From a bacterium (GTDB lineage Bacteria; SZUA-182; SZUA-191; JAJRXT01): 38,246 nt of DNA. The notes beneath the pieces are model-generated. The model did no database searches. It was not told where the DNA came from and was given only the letters and a program-made list of their open reading frames with translations. Shown in pieces: positions 8,765 to 19,235 of the stretch (positions are counted from its first letter, which is position 1; every line of letters starts with the position of its first letter). The position numbers and the translations under genes are program-made. Location of the stretch: NCBI GenBank assembly GCA_024277675.1, contig JAJRUS010000129.1, forward strand, positions 1-38,246, read 5' to 3'.

Positions 8765-9951
8765 GTTTCATCCTCCATAATTTGACTCACCTGCTGTACA
8801 TCTTTATCGCCGCGTCCGGAAAGGCAGAGGATTATGATTTCCTCCCGGCTGGTTTTGGGTACTAATTGCTCCAGATAGGCTATGGCATGGGCGCTCTCCA
8901 GCGCCGGGATAATGCCTTCCAGTTGGGCCAACAGGTTAAAGGCAGCCAGCGCCTGCTCATCGGTAACCGAAAAATAGCGGGCTCGCTTTATATCATTTAA
9001 GTAGCTGTGTTCCGGCCCCACCCCCGGATAATCCAGCCCCGCCGAAACCGAGTGCGCCGGGGTAATCTGGCCGTCAGCCTGCTGTAATAAGTAACTCATG
9101 CTACCGTGCAGCACCCCCACCTCACCGGCTGAGATAGAGGCCGCATGTTGGCCGCTATTTAAACCCAAACCGGCCGCCTCCACCCCGATAAACTTAACCT
9201 GAGAAACCTCCACAAAGGGATAAAACAAGCCCATAGAATTGCTGCCGCCGCCCACACAGGCCACCAGATAATCGGGTAAGCGTTGTGCCTGCTCTGTAAT
9301 CTGCTGCCTGGCTTCATGGCCGATTACCGCCTGGAAATCCCGTACCAGCATCGGATATGGATGCGGCCCGACCACCGAACCTATTACGTAGTGGGTATGC
9401 TCTACCGTGGTCACCCAATTGCGAAGCGCCTCGTTGGTGGCGTCCTTCAAGGTATTACTGCCGGAGATGACCGGGGTCACTCTGGCTCCCAACAGCCGCA
9501 TGCGGAACACATTCAACTGTTGGCGCTCTATATCTTCCCGGCCCATGAATACCTCGCACTCCAGGCCGAACATGGCCGCTGCGGTAGCGGTAGCCACCCC
9601 ATGCTGACCGGCGCCGGTTTCAGCAATCACCCGCTGTTTACCCATACGCTTAGCCAGCAGCACCTGCCCCAGGGTGTTGTTGATCTTATGCGCCCCGGTG
9701 TGACATAAATCCTCTCGCTTTAAGTATATCCTGGCTCCGCCCAGGTGTTCGGTTAAACGCTTAGCATAATAAAGCGGAGTGGGACGACCGGTATAGTGCT
9801 TTAAATAATAAGCCAACTCAGCCTTAAACTGCTCATCAGCTTTAAATTTAAGGTAGTTAGCTTAAAGCTCAGCCAGCGCCGGCATCAGCGTCTCCGGTAC
9901 ATACTTGCCCCCATACAGGCCGAAGTGTCCTCTATTATCAGGCAGGCTCAT
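8761..9951 (-). CDS. trpB: Tryptophan synthase beta chain, interrupted by in-frame TAA at codon 30 (9864-9862)
   Basis: ATG at 9951 gives [62 protein letters not shown]; downstream [31 protein letters not shown]. 397 codons, single frame. Confidence 0.93.
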
Positions 9952-10185
9952 AAAAATTGCTCCGGATTTAGATTATAAAATTAGGCCGCAGCTTTTCGCA
10001 GATTCTTTCTATATGATCCTGTAAATCTGCGTTTATCTGCGTTCTGTTATTTTTTTAAGTTCCCCTTAAGCTAAGGCATTATACCAAAATAAATCTTTAA
10101 GTCAAATGATTCCAGAACATGACATAAACGTTACTTTAAGTGTGATATAATTATTAATATATAGTGTCCGTATAATATTAATGTT

Positions 10186-11493
10186 ATGGGGAGGAAAGAT
10201 ATGCGATGGGTATCGGTTCTGGTAGCGCTGTTTTTTGTAGTTGGCAGTAGAGTTGCGCTGGCTCAGCCAGCCGATAAGCAGTTGAAAGATGTGCAGAAAC
10301 AACTGGATCAACAGCAGCAAGTAATTCAGGAATTACAACAAAAACTGAACTCCCTGGAAGATAAAGCCCAAACGATAAAAGGGTTGGAGAATGATTTTGA
10401 TGATTTCCGCTACCAGTATCTAAAATCAATCAGGGAAAAGGTGAACGTTCATCTATATGGATCGCTGGAATTTGAGAATTTTGAGAATACCGATAGTGTG
10501 TTCGATGCCCGGAATATTGAGTTAGAAGTGGGAGCCAGCGCCAGTCAGCGTTTTCATCTATTTACCGAAATCGAATTTGAACGTACGGCCATGACCAGTA
10601 AGGACGAGCGTCAGGGAGAGGTAGAGGTGGAACAGGCCTGGTTTCAGTATGACATTAACCGCTATATCAACCTCCGCAGCGGGGTAATTTCAGTGCCCTT
10701 TGGTCGTTTCAATCTGGAGCACTATGATACGCTCCAGGACTTAACCGACCGACCGCTTATGGCCCGGCGGGTGATACCGGTTACCTGGGCTGAGGCCGGG
10801 GCCGGGTTTTTAGGTTCCGCCTATCTGGGAGGGCTATCCTCCGGCAAGTGGCTGCAGGAGTTTAGCATTAGTTATGAGTTGTATGCGGTCAATGGCTTAA
10901 CAGACCGGTTCAGCGATACCTCCTCCCGGGATGCCGGGGGAGCGTTTGGTAAGGACAATAACAACAACAAGGCCGTAGTAGGGCGACTGCAAATAAGCCC
11001 CATCCCGGCGCTGGAATTGGGCCTAAGCGGTTATCTGGGCAAGTATGACCGGGAAGGAAACAAAATACAGGGCTATGATATAGATGGGAAACTAGTGTGT
11101 GGCCCGGCTGAGTTGGTGATGGAATTTGCCAATTTTGATCTGGATGAGGGTCTAAATGACGAGAGCCTTGCCATAACCCAGAACCTGCAGGGTGGTTATA
11201 TTGAGGGACGCTATCACTTCTGGTTCGCTTTTCTCAATGAAACCTTCATGGGGCGGGGCCTGGAAGACCCCACCTTTACCGCCGTGGCGCGGGCCGGCTA
11301 TGCCGAGATTGAGGATGACGGCGATGCGGATGAGGGTGATAACCGGGAGGAACGGCTGACCCTGGGGCTTAACTACCGTCCGGTAGAAGCCTTCGTATTC
11401 AAGTTGGAGTACCAGTTTAACAACACCGACAACGAACCGCTGGAGCGGGGGGATGATGACGGTTTTATCGCTTCAATAAGCATTGCTCTTTAA
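10186..11493 (+). CDS. Outer-membrane porin-like beta-barrel with N-terminal coiled coil
   Basis: Signal peptide, Q-rich coiled coil (QKQLDQQQQVIQELQQKLNSLEDKA), alternating barrel pattern, repeated aromatic strands. Confidence 0.7.
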   Translation: MGRKDMRWVSVLVALFFVVGSRVALAQPADKQLKDVQKQLDQQQQVIQELQQKLNSLEDKAQTIKGLENDFDDFRYQYLKSIREKVNVHLYGSLEFENFENTDSVFDARNIELEVGASASQRFHLFTEIEFERTAMTSKDERQGEVEVEQAWFQYDINRYINLRSGVISVPFGRFNLEHYDTLQDLTDRPLMARRVIPVTWAEAGAGFLGSAYLGGLSSGKWLQEFSISYELYAVNGLTDRFSDTSSRDAGGAFGKDNNNNKAVVGRLQISPIPALELGLSGYLGKYDREGNKIQGYDIDGKLVCGPAELVMEFANFDLDEGLNDESLAITQNLQGGYIEGRYHFWFAFLNETFMGRGLEDPTFTAVARAGYAEIEDDGDADEGDNREERLTLGLNYRPVEAFVFKLEYQFNNTDNEPLERGDDDGFIASISIAL

Positions 11494-11511
11494 ATTACAA
11501 GGAGTCAAACC

Positions 11512-11991
11512 ATGAAATTTTTTTCCATCAGTGTTTTATGCTGCTCTTTCATCTGGGGGATCAATACCTGTTGGGCTGAAGATATTGCGGTGGTTGTAAA
11601 CCGGGCCAATACAGTGGATAGTCTTACCCCGGCTCAACTGGCCGGCATTTATAGGGGTAAGCTGCGGCAATGGCCGGCCGGCGGGCAGATTATAGTGGTG
11701 AATCGTCCGGTTGGTTCCTTCGTTCGGAAGGCGTTCTATCAAGAAGTGCTGAACAGTAAACCCACTCAAAGATTTTTTCTGACCGGCACCCCCATTCCCT
11801 TCAGTACCATATCGCGGCGGTCAAGCCGGGCCACTATCAGATTTGTAGCCAATCTACCGGAGGCTATCGGCTATTTGTTTTTGAATGAGCTGGAACTGGA
11901 CGAAAAAAGTAACGGCATCAAGATAGTCAGCATCATTACTATGAAGAATGAACAGACTGAAACCGGGAAGGAAATAAAACAGGAGGAATAA
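11512..11991 (+). CDS. Mini-PstS-like periplasmic protein (PBP-like domain), copy 1
   Basis: Signal peptide; IAVVVNRANTVDSLTPAQLAGIYRGKLRQWPAGGQIIVVNRP; about 160 aa. Confidence 0.75.
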   Translation: MKFFSISVLCCSFIWGINTCWAEDIAVVVNRANTVDSLTPAQLAGIYRGKLRQWPAGGQIIVVNRPVGSFVRKAFYQEVLNSKPTQRFFLTGTPIPFSTISRRSSRATIRFVANLPEAIGYLFLNELELDEKSNGIKIVSIITMKNEQTETGKEIKQEE

Positions 11992-11993
11992 AC

Positions 11994-12482
11994 ATGAAAA
12001 AAAGAGCGCAGGCTATGAAGATGATTCCTGTATATGTCTTTTTCCTCTCCCTGTTCTGGGGAGCCAATTGCGCTTCGGCGGAAGCCATTGCGGTGGTGGT
12101 AAACCGGGCCAACATGGTGGACAATTTATCCATTGAGCAACTGGTCCGGATATATGAGGGGATACAGCGGCAATGGCCGGATGGGAAGCAGATTATTGCA
12201 GTAAACAGGCCGGCTGATTCCACTGTGCGCAAGGTTTTTTACCGGCAGGTGCTAAGCAGTAAACCCACCCGGAAGTTTCGGCTGCCCGGCCGCCGGATTC
12301 CATTTAGAAGCATCATCCAGAAATCCAGCCTGGCTACTATAAGGTTTGTGAACAATCTGCCTGAGGCCATCGGCTATCTGTTTTTGAGTGAACTGGAATT
12401 AGATGAAGAAAATAAGGACATCAAGCTAATCATGGTAATTGGAATAGAAGCTGACCACGAAAAACCCGGCGAGGAAAAATGA
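11994..12482 (+). CDS. Mini-PstS-like periplasmic protein (PBP-like domain), copy 2
   Basis: Paralog of the preceding ORF: IAVVVNRANMVDNLSIEQLVRIYEGIQRQWPDGKQIIAVNRP ... FVNNLPEAIGYLFLSELELDEEN. Confidence 0.75.
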   Translation: MKKRAQAMKMIPVYVFFLSLFWGANCASAEAIAVVVNRANMVDNLSIEQLVRIYEGIQRQWPDGKQIIAVNRPADSTVRKVFYRQVLSSKPTRKFRLPGRRIPFRSIIQKSSLATIRFVNNLPEAIGYLFLSELELDEENKDIKLIMVIGIEADHEKPGEEK

Positions 12483-14938
12483 TGGGCTGGTTAAAGCTTA
12501 ATATATATGCTAAATTGTTGAGCTTATTTCTGCTGCTTTCCCTGCTGCCGCTGATTATTCTGGGATGGGTATCCTATCGTAATGCCCAACAGTCTTTGAA
12601 ACAGACCATTGGCTATGAACTGGAAGAGCTGGCCCGGCTGACCATGGAAATGGTGGATCGCCAATTGGACGATTATCTCCAGGATATCCAGGTGTGGAGC
12701 GAGCTGGAGGTGATCCAGGATGTACTCACTGATGATGTTGACGGCCGCATCAATGCCAGCCTGATAAATTTTAAAAAAAGCAATCCATCTTATCAACAGC
12801 TTAGCTGTCTGAACCAAAGGGGAGAAATTGTTGCTGCTTCAGAACCGCGATTGATGGGTGAGGTCAAAGCAAAAACAGAATGGTTTAAACAGACGCTGGC
12901 CGGCCAGACATATATGTCCAAACTAACCATGCTGGAGAACGGTAAACCGGTAATCAACTTAGCCGCTCCCATCTGGGCCATCGGTAACCGAAAGCGGGTA
13001 ATAGGGGTGCTTTACGCCACCTTTGACTGGGAGTATATCTATCCCCGGCTGGAGAGTATAAGAATAGAAAAAACGGTGAAAAGGCAACTTAAGGGCGCTC
13101 ATATAATGATAATCGATCGGGCTGGGCTGGTCATCTTTGCCCCCCAATGGGAGCGCCGGGCATTAGATGATATACTGAAACCGGCCCTGTTTCCTGAGGG
13201 CATTCCGGGAGCTGATAGCCAGTCTCAGAGTGGCTATACGATTCAGCTTGATGAACATAATCAGTTGTCCCTGCTTGGCTATGCCCACTCCACCAGTCAT
13301 GGGAATTATCCAGGCACCGACTGGACCACCCTGGCGTTGCAGAATGTAGAGCAAGCCTTTGCCCCGGTGTTCAGGCTCAGAAGCCTCATGTCCATCAGTC
13401 TCGTGATCTTAGCCTTAATCTCCATCCTGACCGCCCATCTGTTTGCCAAACAGTTGACCATTCCCATAAAAAGCCTCACTCAAGCCGCCCGGCATATAGC
13501 CCGGAGTACCAAGGGAACAGGCGCTGGGTTTTCCGAAAGGATTCAGGTAAAAACCACCGATGAGATTGGTAAGCTGGCCGATGCATTTAACTTTATGTCC
13601 AGTGAACTGTCGTTGGCTAAGGGAGAGTTGGAAGAGAAAAATCAAAAGCTGAAGGACTATGCCCATAACCTGGAAGATAAAGTAAAGCAGCGTACTGTTG
13701 AGTTAGAGCGGGCTGCCGAAGAAATACGGGAGAGTGATGAGAAATTCAGAAAGATAACTACTTCAGCCCAGGACGCTATTCTTATGATGGATAATGACGG
13801 AAATATTTCTAACTGGAATGAAGCTGCAGAAAAAATATTTGGTTATTCCAGTGAAGAAGTCCTGGGAAAAGAGTTGCATAACTTTCTCGCACCTAAGCGT
13901 TTTTACCAGACCCATATAGCGGCTTTTGGCAAGTTCAAGATTACCGGCCAGGGGCTTGTGGTTGGCAAAACGCTTGAACTAACCGCGGTAAAAAAAGATG
14001 GAACTGAATTTCCGATAGAACTGTCTCTTTCTGCGGTAAAGCTGAAAGGCAAATGGAACGCCATAGGGATAGTAAGGGATATTATCGAACGCAAGCGCAA
14101 GGAAGAAGAAATAAAAAGAAACGCCGAGATGTTGCAACAAGCCAACCAGGAGCTAAAGAATACCCAGGCACAACTGGTGCAGTCCGCCAAACTGGCCTCC
14201 ATCGGGCAACTGGCGGCCGGGGTGTCGCATGAGCTGAACAACCCGCTGGGAGGTATCCTGGGATATTCTCAGTTTATTCTGGAGATGGCAAAGAAAGCGG
14301 GCCTGGAAAATCTCACCCCGTAAAAGCTGAAAAATATATTTACCTATATAGGTTATATAGAGAAAGAATCCCAACGTTGTAAAACCATTGTGGCCAACCT
14401 GCTCAAATTCTCGCGTTCATCCAATGCCGATATAGCTCCATTGGATATCAACCGGGTATTGGAGGAAACCCTTCTTTTTACCCGGCATCAACTGGAGATG
14501 CACCAGGTGGAACTTATCCGGGATTTTGCCCCCGAACTGCCTCCGGTTCAGGGAAATGAACACCAGTTGCAGCAGGTATTTACCAATATTATGGTCAACG
14601 CCCAGCAAGCCATGAAAGATGGAGGGAAGCTTACCATAAGCACCGCCGTAAATAACGGTATGCTGGAAATAAGCTTTGCCGATACCGGCTGCGGTATAGC
14701 TAAAAAGTATAAAGATAAGCTGTTCGACCCCTTCTTCACTACTAAAGAGACCGGGGAGGGTACCGGCCTGGGGCTTTCGGTCAGCTACGGCATTATACAG
14801 GCCCACCAGGGAAAGATTGAGGTGTAAAGCCAGCTGGGAAAAGGGACTACCTTCCACATAAAGCTACCAGTTAAGAAAGTTAATAAAAAAACTGCTCTCC
14901 TGGAGGAAAAATATCATGATGGCGACCGGCATAAATAA
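12479..14938 (+). CDS. Membrane sensor histidine kinase (periplasmic Cache-like sensor, HAMP, PAS, HisKA, HATPase_c), interrupted by in-frame TAA at 14321-14323 and 14825-14827
   Basis: H-box ASIGQLAAGVSHELNNPLGGILGYS; then *KLKNIFTYIGYIEKESQRCKTIVANLLKFS; N-box QQVFTNIMVNAQQAM; DTGCGI; FDPFFTTKETGEGTGLGL; KIEV*SQLGKGTTFHIKLPV. All in one frame. Confidence 0.85.
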
Positions 14939-15926
14939 TTTATTGGAAGAAATTGTAGAATCAGAAGAGAAGGCTGCCCAGGACGAGCGGGCACATACCA
15001 ATATTATGGTAGTGGATGATGAGCCGATCATGAGAAATTTATTGACTGATGTGTTACAGAATGAGGGTTACCATGTGCATAACTTCTCGCAGGCCGAAGA
15101 TGCCTTAAAAAATGTGATCGACGATAAAGTGGCGATTATAATTACCGATATAAAAATGAAGGGTATGGATGGTATGGAGTTGCTGAAGCGGGTAAAGGAA
15201 ATTAACCATGCGATTGATGTGGTGGTAATGACCGGTTATGCTTCCGTAAACACCGCCGTAGAATCGATGAAATTGGGGGCGGTTGATTATTTAACCAAGC
15301 CGCTGAATATCGATCAGATCAGGCTTATTGTCAATAAAACCGTTGAGCGGCGATTCCTTAAAAAGCGGGCCAATGAATCCGCTTTCTATAAAAAGATGTC
15401 CCAGGTAGATGGCCTGACTGAACTGTTTAATCATCGCTTTTTTCAAAGATTGCTGGATATTGAAATTGCCCGTGCCAACAGGGAAAAATGGCCGGTAAGC
15501 TTGATCATTTTAGATATAGATAATTTTAAAGTACTTAATGATAAGAATGGGCACCCGGTTGGGGATTTGGCCTTAAAAAAAATATCCTGGCTGCTTAAGC
15601 AAAATTTCCGGGATTGTGATTTCGTCTGCCGGTATGGCGGAGAAGAATTTGCGGTTATCATCCCGAATGCCGATAAAGCCCTGGCTAAAAAAATGGCTGG
15701 TAGAATCAGAAAGATAGTTGAAAAAGCTGAGTTCGAACATGAAGAAACTCTTCCCCAGGGAACATTTACTATAAGCCTGGGAATAGCCGAATATCCGGTA
15801 GACGCTCAAAGCAAAGCGGAACTCATCGAAAAAGCCGATCAGGCCCTCTACCAGGCAAAAAGCAAGGGCAAAAACCGGGTGGTGGTATACAACCGTCAGA
15901 TGAAATCACTCCATTTGAAACAATGA
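14916..15926 (+). CDS. Response regulator with GGDEF diguanylate cyclase output domain
   Basis: Receiver (VVDDEPIMRNLL, ITDIKMKGMDG, VVMTGYAS, LTKPLN) plus GGEEF active site in RDCDFVCRYGGEEF, which includes an RxxD I-site. Confidence 0.92.
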   Translation: MMATGINNLLEEIVESEEKAAQDERAHTNIMVVDDEPIMRNLLTDVLQNEGYHVHNFSQAEDALKNVIDDKVAIIITDIKMKGMDGMELLKRVKEINHAIDVVVMTGYASVNTAVESMKLGAVDYLTKPLNIDQIRLIVNKTVERRFLKKRANESAFYKKMSQVDGLTELFNHRFFQRLLDIEIARANREKWPVSLIILDIDNFKVLNDKNGHPVGDLALKKISWLLKQNFRDCDFVCRYGGEEFAVIIPNADKALAKKMAGRIRKIVEKAEFEHEETLPQGTFTISLGIAEYPVDAQSKAELIEKADQALYQAKSKGKNRVVVYNRQMKSLHLKQ

Positions 15927-16312
15927 ATATGTGCGCCAAAAGAACAAAGATATTAATAATTGATGATGAGCTGATAATCCGTAACTTATTATTGGATGTG
16001 CTGGCCAGTAACGGTTATGCTGCCATAGCTGTTCCCGGTGGGCTGGAAGGCATAGCCAAGGCCAGGCAGATGGAGTTTGATGTTATCTTCTCTGATATAC
16101 ACATGCCCAAAATGAACGGCTTAGAGACTATGCGCCAGATAAAAAAAATCAGCCCCCGGACTGTTTTTGTAATTATGGGGAGCTATCCGGATAAGGAAGG
16201 TGAATTGGCTTGCCGGGAAGGCGCAATTGCTCAGCTACAAAAACCGTTTAATATAGCCGAGGTATTAAGTGTGTTAGAGGCAGCTATTAAATTCCCTGCT
16301 ATCAGCAGGTAA
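15923..16312 (+). CDS. Single-domain response regulator (receiver)
   Basis: LIIDDELIIRNLL, FSDIHMPKMNG, LQKPFN; 129 aa; overlaps the upstream stop. Confidence 0.85.
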   Translation: MNMCAKRTKILIIDDELIIRNLLLDVLASNGYAAIAVPGGLEGIAKARQMEFDVIFSDIHMPKMNGLETMRQIKKISPRTVFVIMGSYPDKEGELACREGAIAQLQKPFNIAEVLSVLEAAIKFPAISR

Positions 16313-16326
16313 CGACTGATTTCCCA

Positions 16327-17373
16327 TTATCCCAGATATTTAACCAGCTTCGGCCCCAGGGCCTTAGCTAAGCCGCCGGGCAGTTTTGACCAGATACGTT
16401 TGGCCAGATCGAACTTGGGGTTGGATGGACTGATATTGGGAATTTCGGCTTTGGTGTTCAGATAATATTGGTAATACAAGGGTCGGGGTTCAATCCCCCA
16501 ATGCTTCTTGAAGCTGAATGAACCGCTGCCCTGGCGGCTGCGTCCCAGGTCATAATAGCGATAGCCATGCTCGCAGCTATATTTTATGGCTTCCCACAGT
16601 ATCCAGTTATTGGGGGCATAATTCAGATAGCGGTGATCATAACCGATATAATATGGTAGTACCGTATCCTTAAAGAAGAACACCCACAGGCTGCTTATAA
16701 TTTTACCCTCATAGGTGGCTGAGAATATGCTTATCCTTTCGCCGAATTCAGCAATCAACCGCTTAAAAAAGGCTTTAGGTAGTACCGGAGTTCCCAGAGC
16801 CTGCTGCGTGCGGGCGAATAATTCATAAAAACCGTTAAATTCCTGCTCATCTATCTGGCCCGGCCGGGGCGCTCTGTAAAGCTGTAAGCCTGATTTTATG
16901 CCCTTCCTTAAAATATTGCGGTTGCGTTTGCGCATACCATTCCATGCGACCTCGGCATCAGCCGGCAAATCCAGAATAAAGACCATATACAAATCCTTGG
17001 TGGGTAATTCCGGATTACCCGGCTTTAAATTTCTGAATTCCACGTAGCCGGCATTTTCTTGTTTAGCTATTTTCTTAGCCTCTTCCAACAGCAGGTTCTC
17101 AGCCTGTTCATTATCGGCGCATATCCCGCCGTACACCCCAAAGGGCACCGAAACTAAAGATGTGCCAAAAAATACATTTTTATTTAAAAACAGCGGCAAT
17201 ACCCCGCACAACTTATCCCTATGCTGAACGTAAATATAATAAGGCTGCAGGCCAAAGGTTTGCTCCACCACCTTCTTCCAGCCCAAATCGTGGAACATGT
17301 TGGCATTATTATTCTGCTCAATATACGCTTGCCAGGCCGATTCAGCCCCGGCAGTATAATATTTCAACTGCAT
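16327..17373 (-). CDS. FemAB-like/GNAT-fold acyltransferase, similar to PEP-CTERM-associated FemAB proteins
   Basis: NMFHDLGWKKVVEQTFG; FGTSLVSVPFGVYGGICAD; YYDLGRSRQGSGSFSFKKHWG. Confidence 0.75.
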   Translation of the reverse strand: MQLKYYTAGAESAWQAYIEQNNNANMFHDLGWKKVVEQTFGLQPYYIYVQHRDKLCGVLPLFLNKNVFFGTSLVSVPFGVYGGICADNEQAENLLLEEAKKIAKQENAGYVEFRNLKPGNPELPTKDLYMVFILDLPADAEVAWNGMRKRNRNILRKGIKSGLQLYRAPRPGQIDEQEFNGFYELFARTQQALGTPVLPKAFFKRLIAEFGERISIFSATYEGKIISSLWVFFFKDTVLPYYIGYDHRYLNYAPNNWILWEAIKYSCEHGYRYYDLGRSRQGSGSFSFKKHWGIEPRPLYYQYYLNTKAEIPNISPSNPKFDLAKRIWSKLPGGLAKALGPKLVKYLG

Positions 17374-17551
17374 ATTTATAAACGCCTTCCTGCATTATAC
17401 AATTAGAAAGAATCACCCGCATTATAGGCTGGTTCCACCAAATTGTAAATGGCTAAATAGCTTGTGATTTTGTTATTCCGGTACACCTGTTGTATAAACC
17501 CGGGTTGGACACGGCTAGGAGTTTTTGGGGTATCGGTGATGGAGTGCATGG

Positions 17552-17696
17552 GGTTCATCCGGATTTAGCGTACTTGGGGGATATACGTAAGGGTGGTGAG
17601 GCAGAGGGGATGGTCAGTAGTTGACAAGAAGTGGACATGGTTGCCTCATTTGAAGTTCTACAAAGGTATTTGAACACCCTCGCATCCGGATGAACC
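17552..17696. repeat. 145-bp segment bounded by a 13-bp perfect inverted repeat (GGTTCATCCGGAT ... ATCCGGATGAACC)
   Basis: Perfect inverted repeat at 17552-17564 and 17684-17696 in an otherwise unassigned intergenic region. Confidence 0.55.
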
Positions 17697-17770
17697 AAAA
17701 AGTATTTTGGCCGCCCGAAAACAACCCTTACAGAAAAGTACTGCTTATTGCCCATACAACTTTGCGGTAT

Positions 17771-18460
17771 TCATTCAGAATCGGTATCACCCAGTACCTT
17801 ATAGTCTTCAGTCTTATGACGGACGATCTCACCTTCTACCATATAAATTACATCTTCAGCGACGTTGGTGGCCAGATCGGCAATGCGTTCTAAGTGCCTG
17901 GAGATACTGAGAAGGTGGATCAGGCATTCCAGGTTCTCCGGTTGGTTACGGATTCCAGCCTTCACCTGATCGTACATTTTACGATTTAAGGCATCCACCT
18001 CATCATCGGCGGTACAGACTCGTTGGGCTAAAGCGGAATCCATATTTACCAGGGCATCCAGGCTTTCTTTGAGCATTATTTGTGCCTTCTCAGCCATTTT
18101 GGAGAACTCAAACAAGATGTTTGGTTTGTTTTTGGTAGCCAGAAAGGCTGCCCGTTCGGCAATGTTTACCGCCAGGTCCCCAATTCGCTCCAGGTCATCA
18201 TTAATTTTGAGCACCGCCACCACGAAGCGCAGGTCAATAGCCACCGGCTGGTACAAGGCTAATATTTTCAGGCATTCTTCCTCTACCTCAACCTCCAGAT
18301 AGTCAATGTTTGGATCAGCCTCAATAACCCTGGTCGCCAGGGCTTCATTCTGTTTCTCTACTGACTCCACCGCCTGTCGGACGCTTTCCTCCACCACGGC
18401 GCTTAAAGACAGGATTTTCTTCTTCAGGTTTTCAATTTCTCTTTTTAAGTGTAAAGACAT
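17771..18460 (-). CDS. phoU: Phosphate transport regulator PhoU
   Basis: Tandem PhoU motifs: RVIEADPNIDYLEVEVEEECLKILALYQPVAIDLRFVVAVLKINDDLERIGDLAVNIAE and SRHLERIADLATNVAEDVIYMVEG. Confidence 0.95.
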   Translation of the reverse strand: MSLHLKREIENLKKKILSLSAVVEESVRQAVESVEKQNEALATRVIEADPNIDYLEVEVEEECLKILALYQPVAIDLRFVVAVLKINDDLERIGDLAVNIAERAAFLATKNKPNILFEFSKMAEKAQIMLKESLDALVNMDSALAQRVCTADDEVDALNRKMYDQVKAGIRNQPENLECLIHLLSISRHLERIADLATNVAEDVIYMVEGEIVRHKTEDYKVLGDTDSE

Positions 18461-18473
18461 GGAGTCTCCTTCC

Positions 18474-19231
<758 letters not shown>

Positions 19232-19235
<4 letters not shown>

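Noticed and set aside
6867-14938. Global reassignment of TAA/TAG to Glu
   Set aside because: TAA and TAG also sit at natural C-termini of several genes in the window (ddl, ABC binding protein, trpA, PstS-like copy 1, moaA), so a genome-wide code change is not supported. Local error, mutation or suppression remains open.
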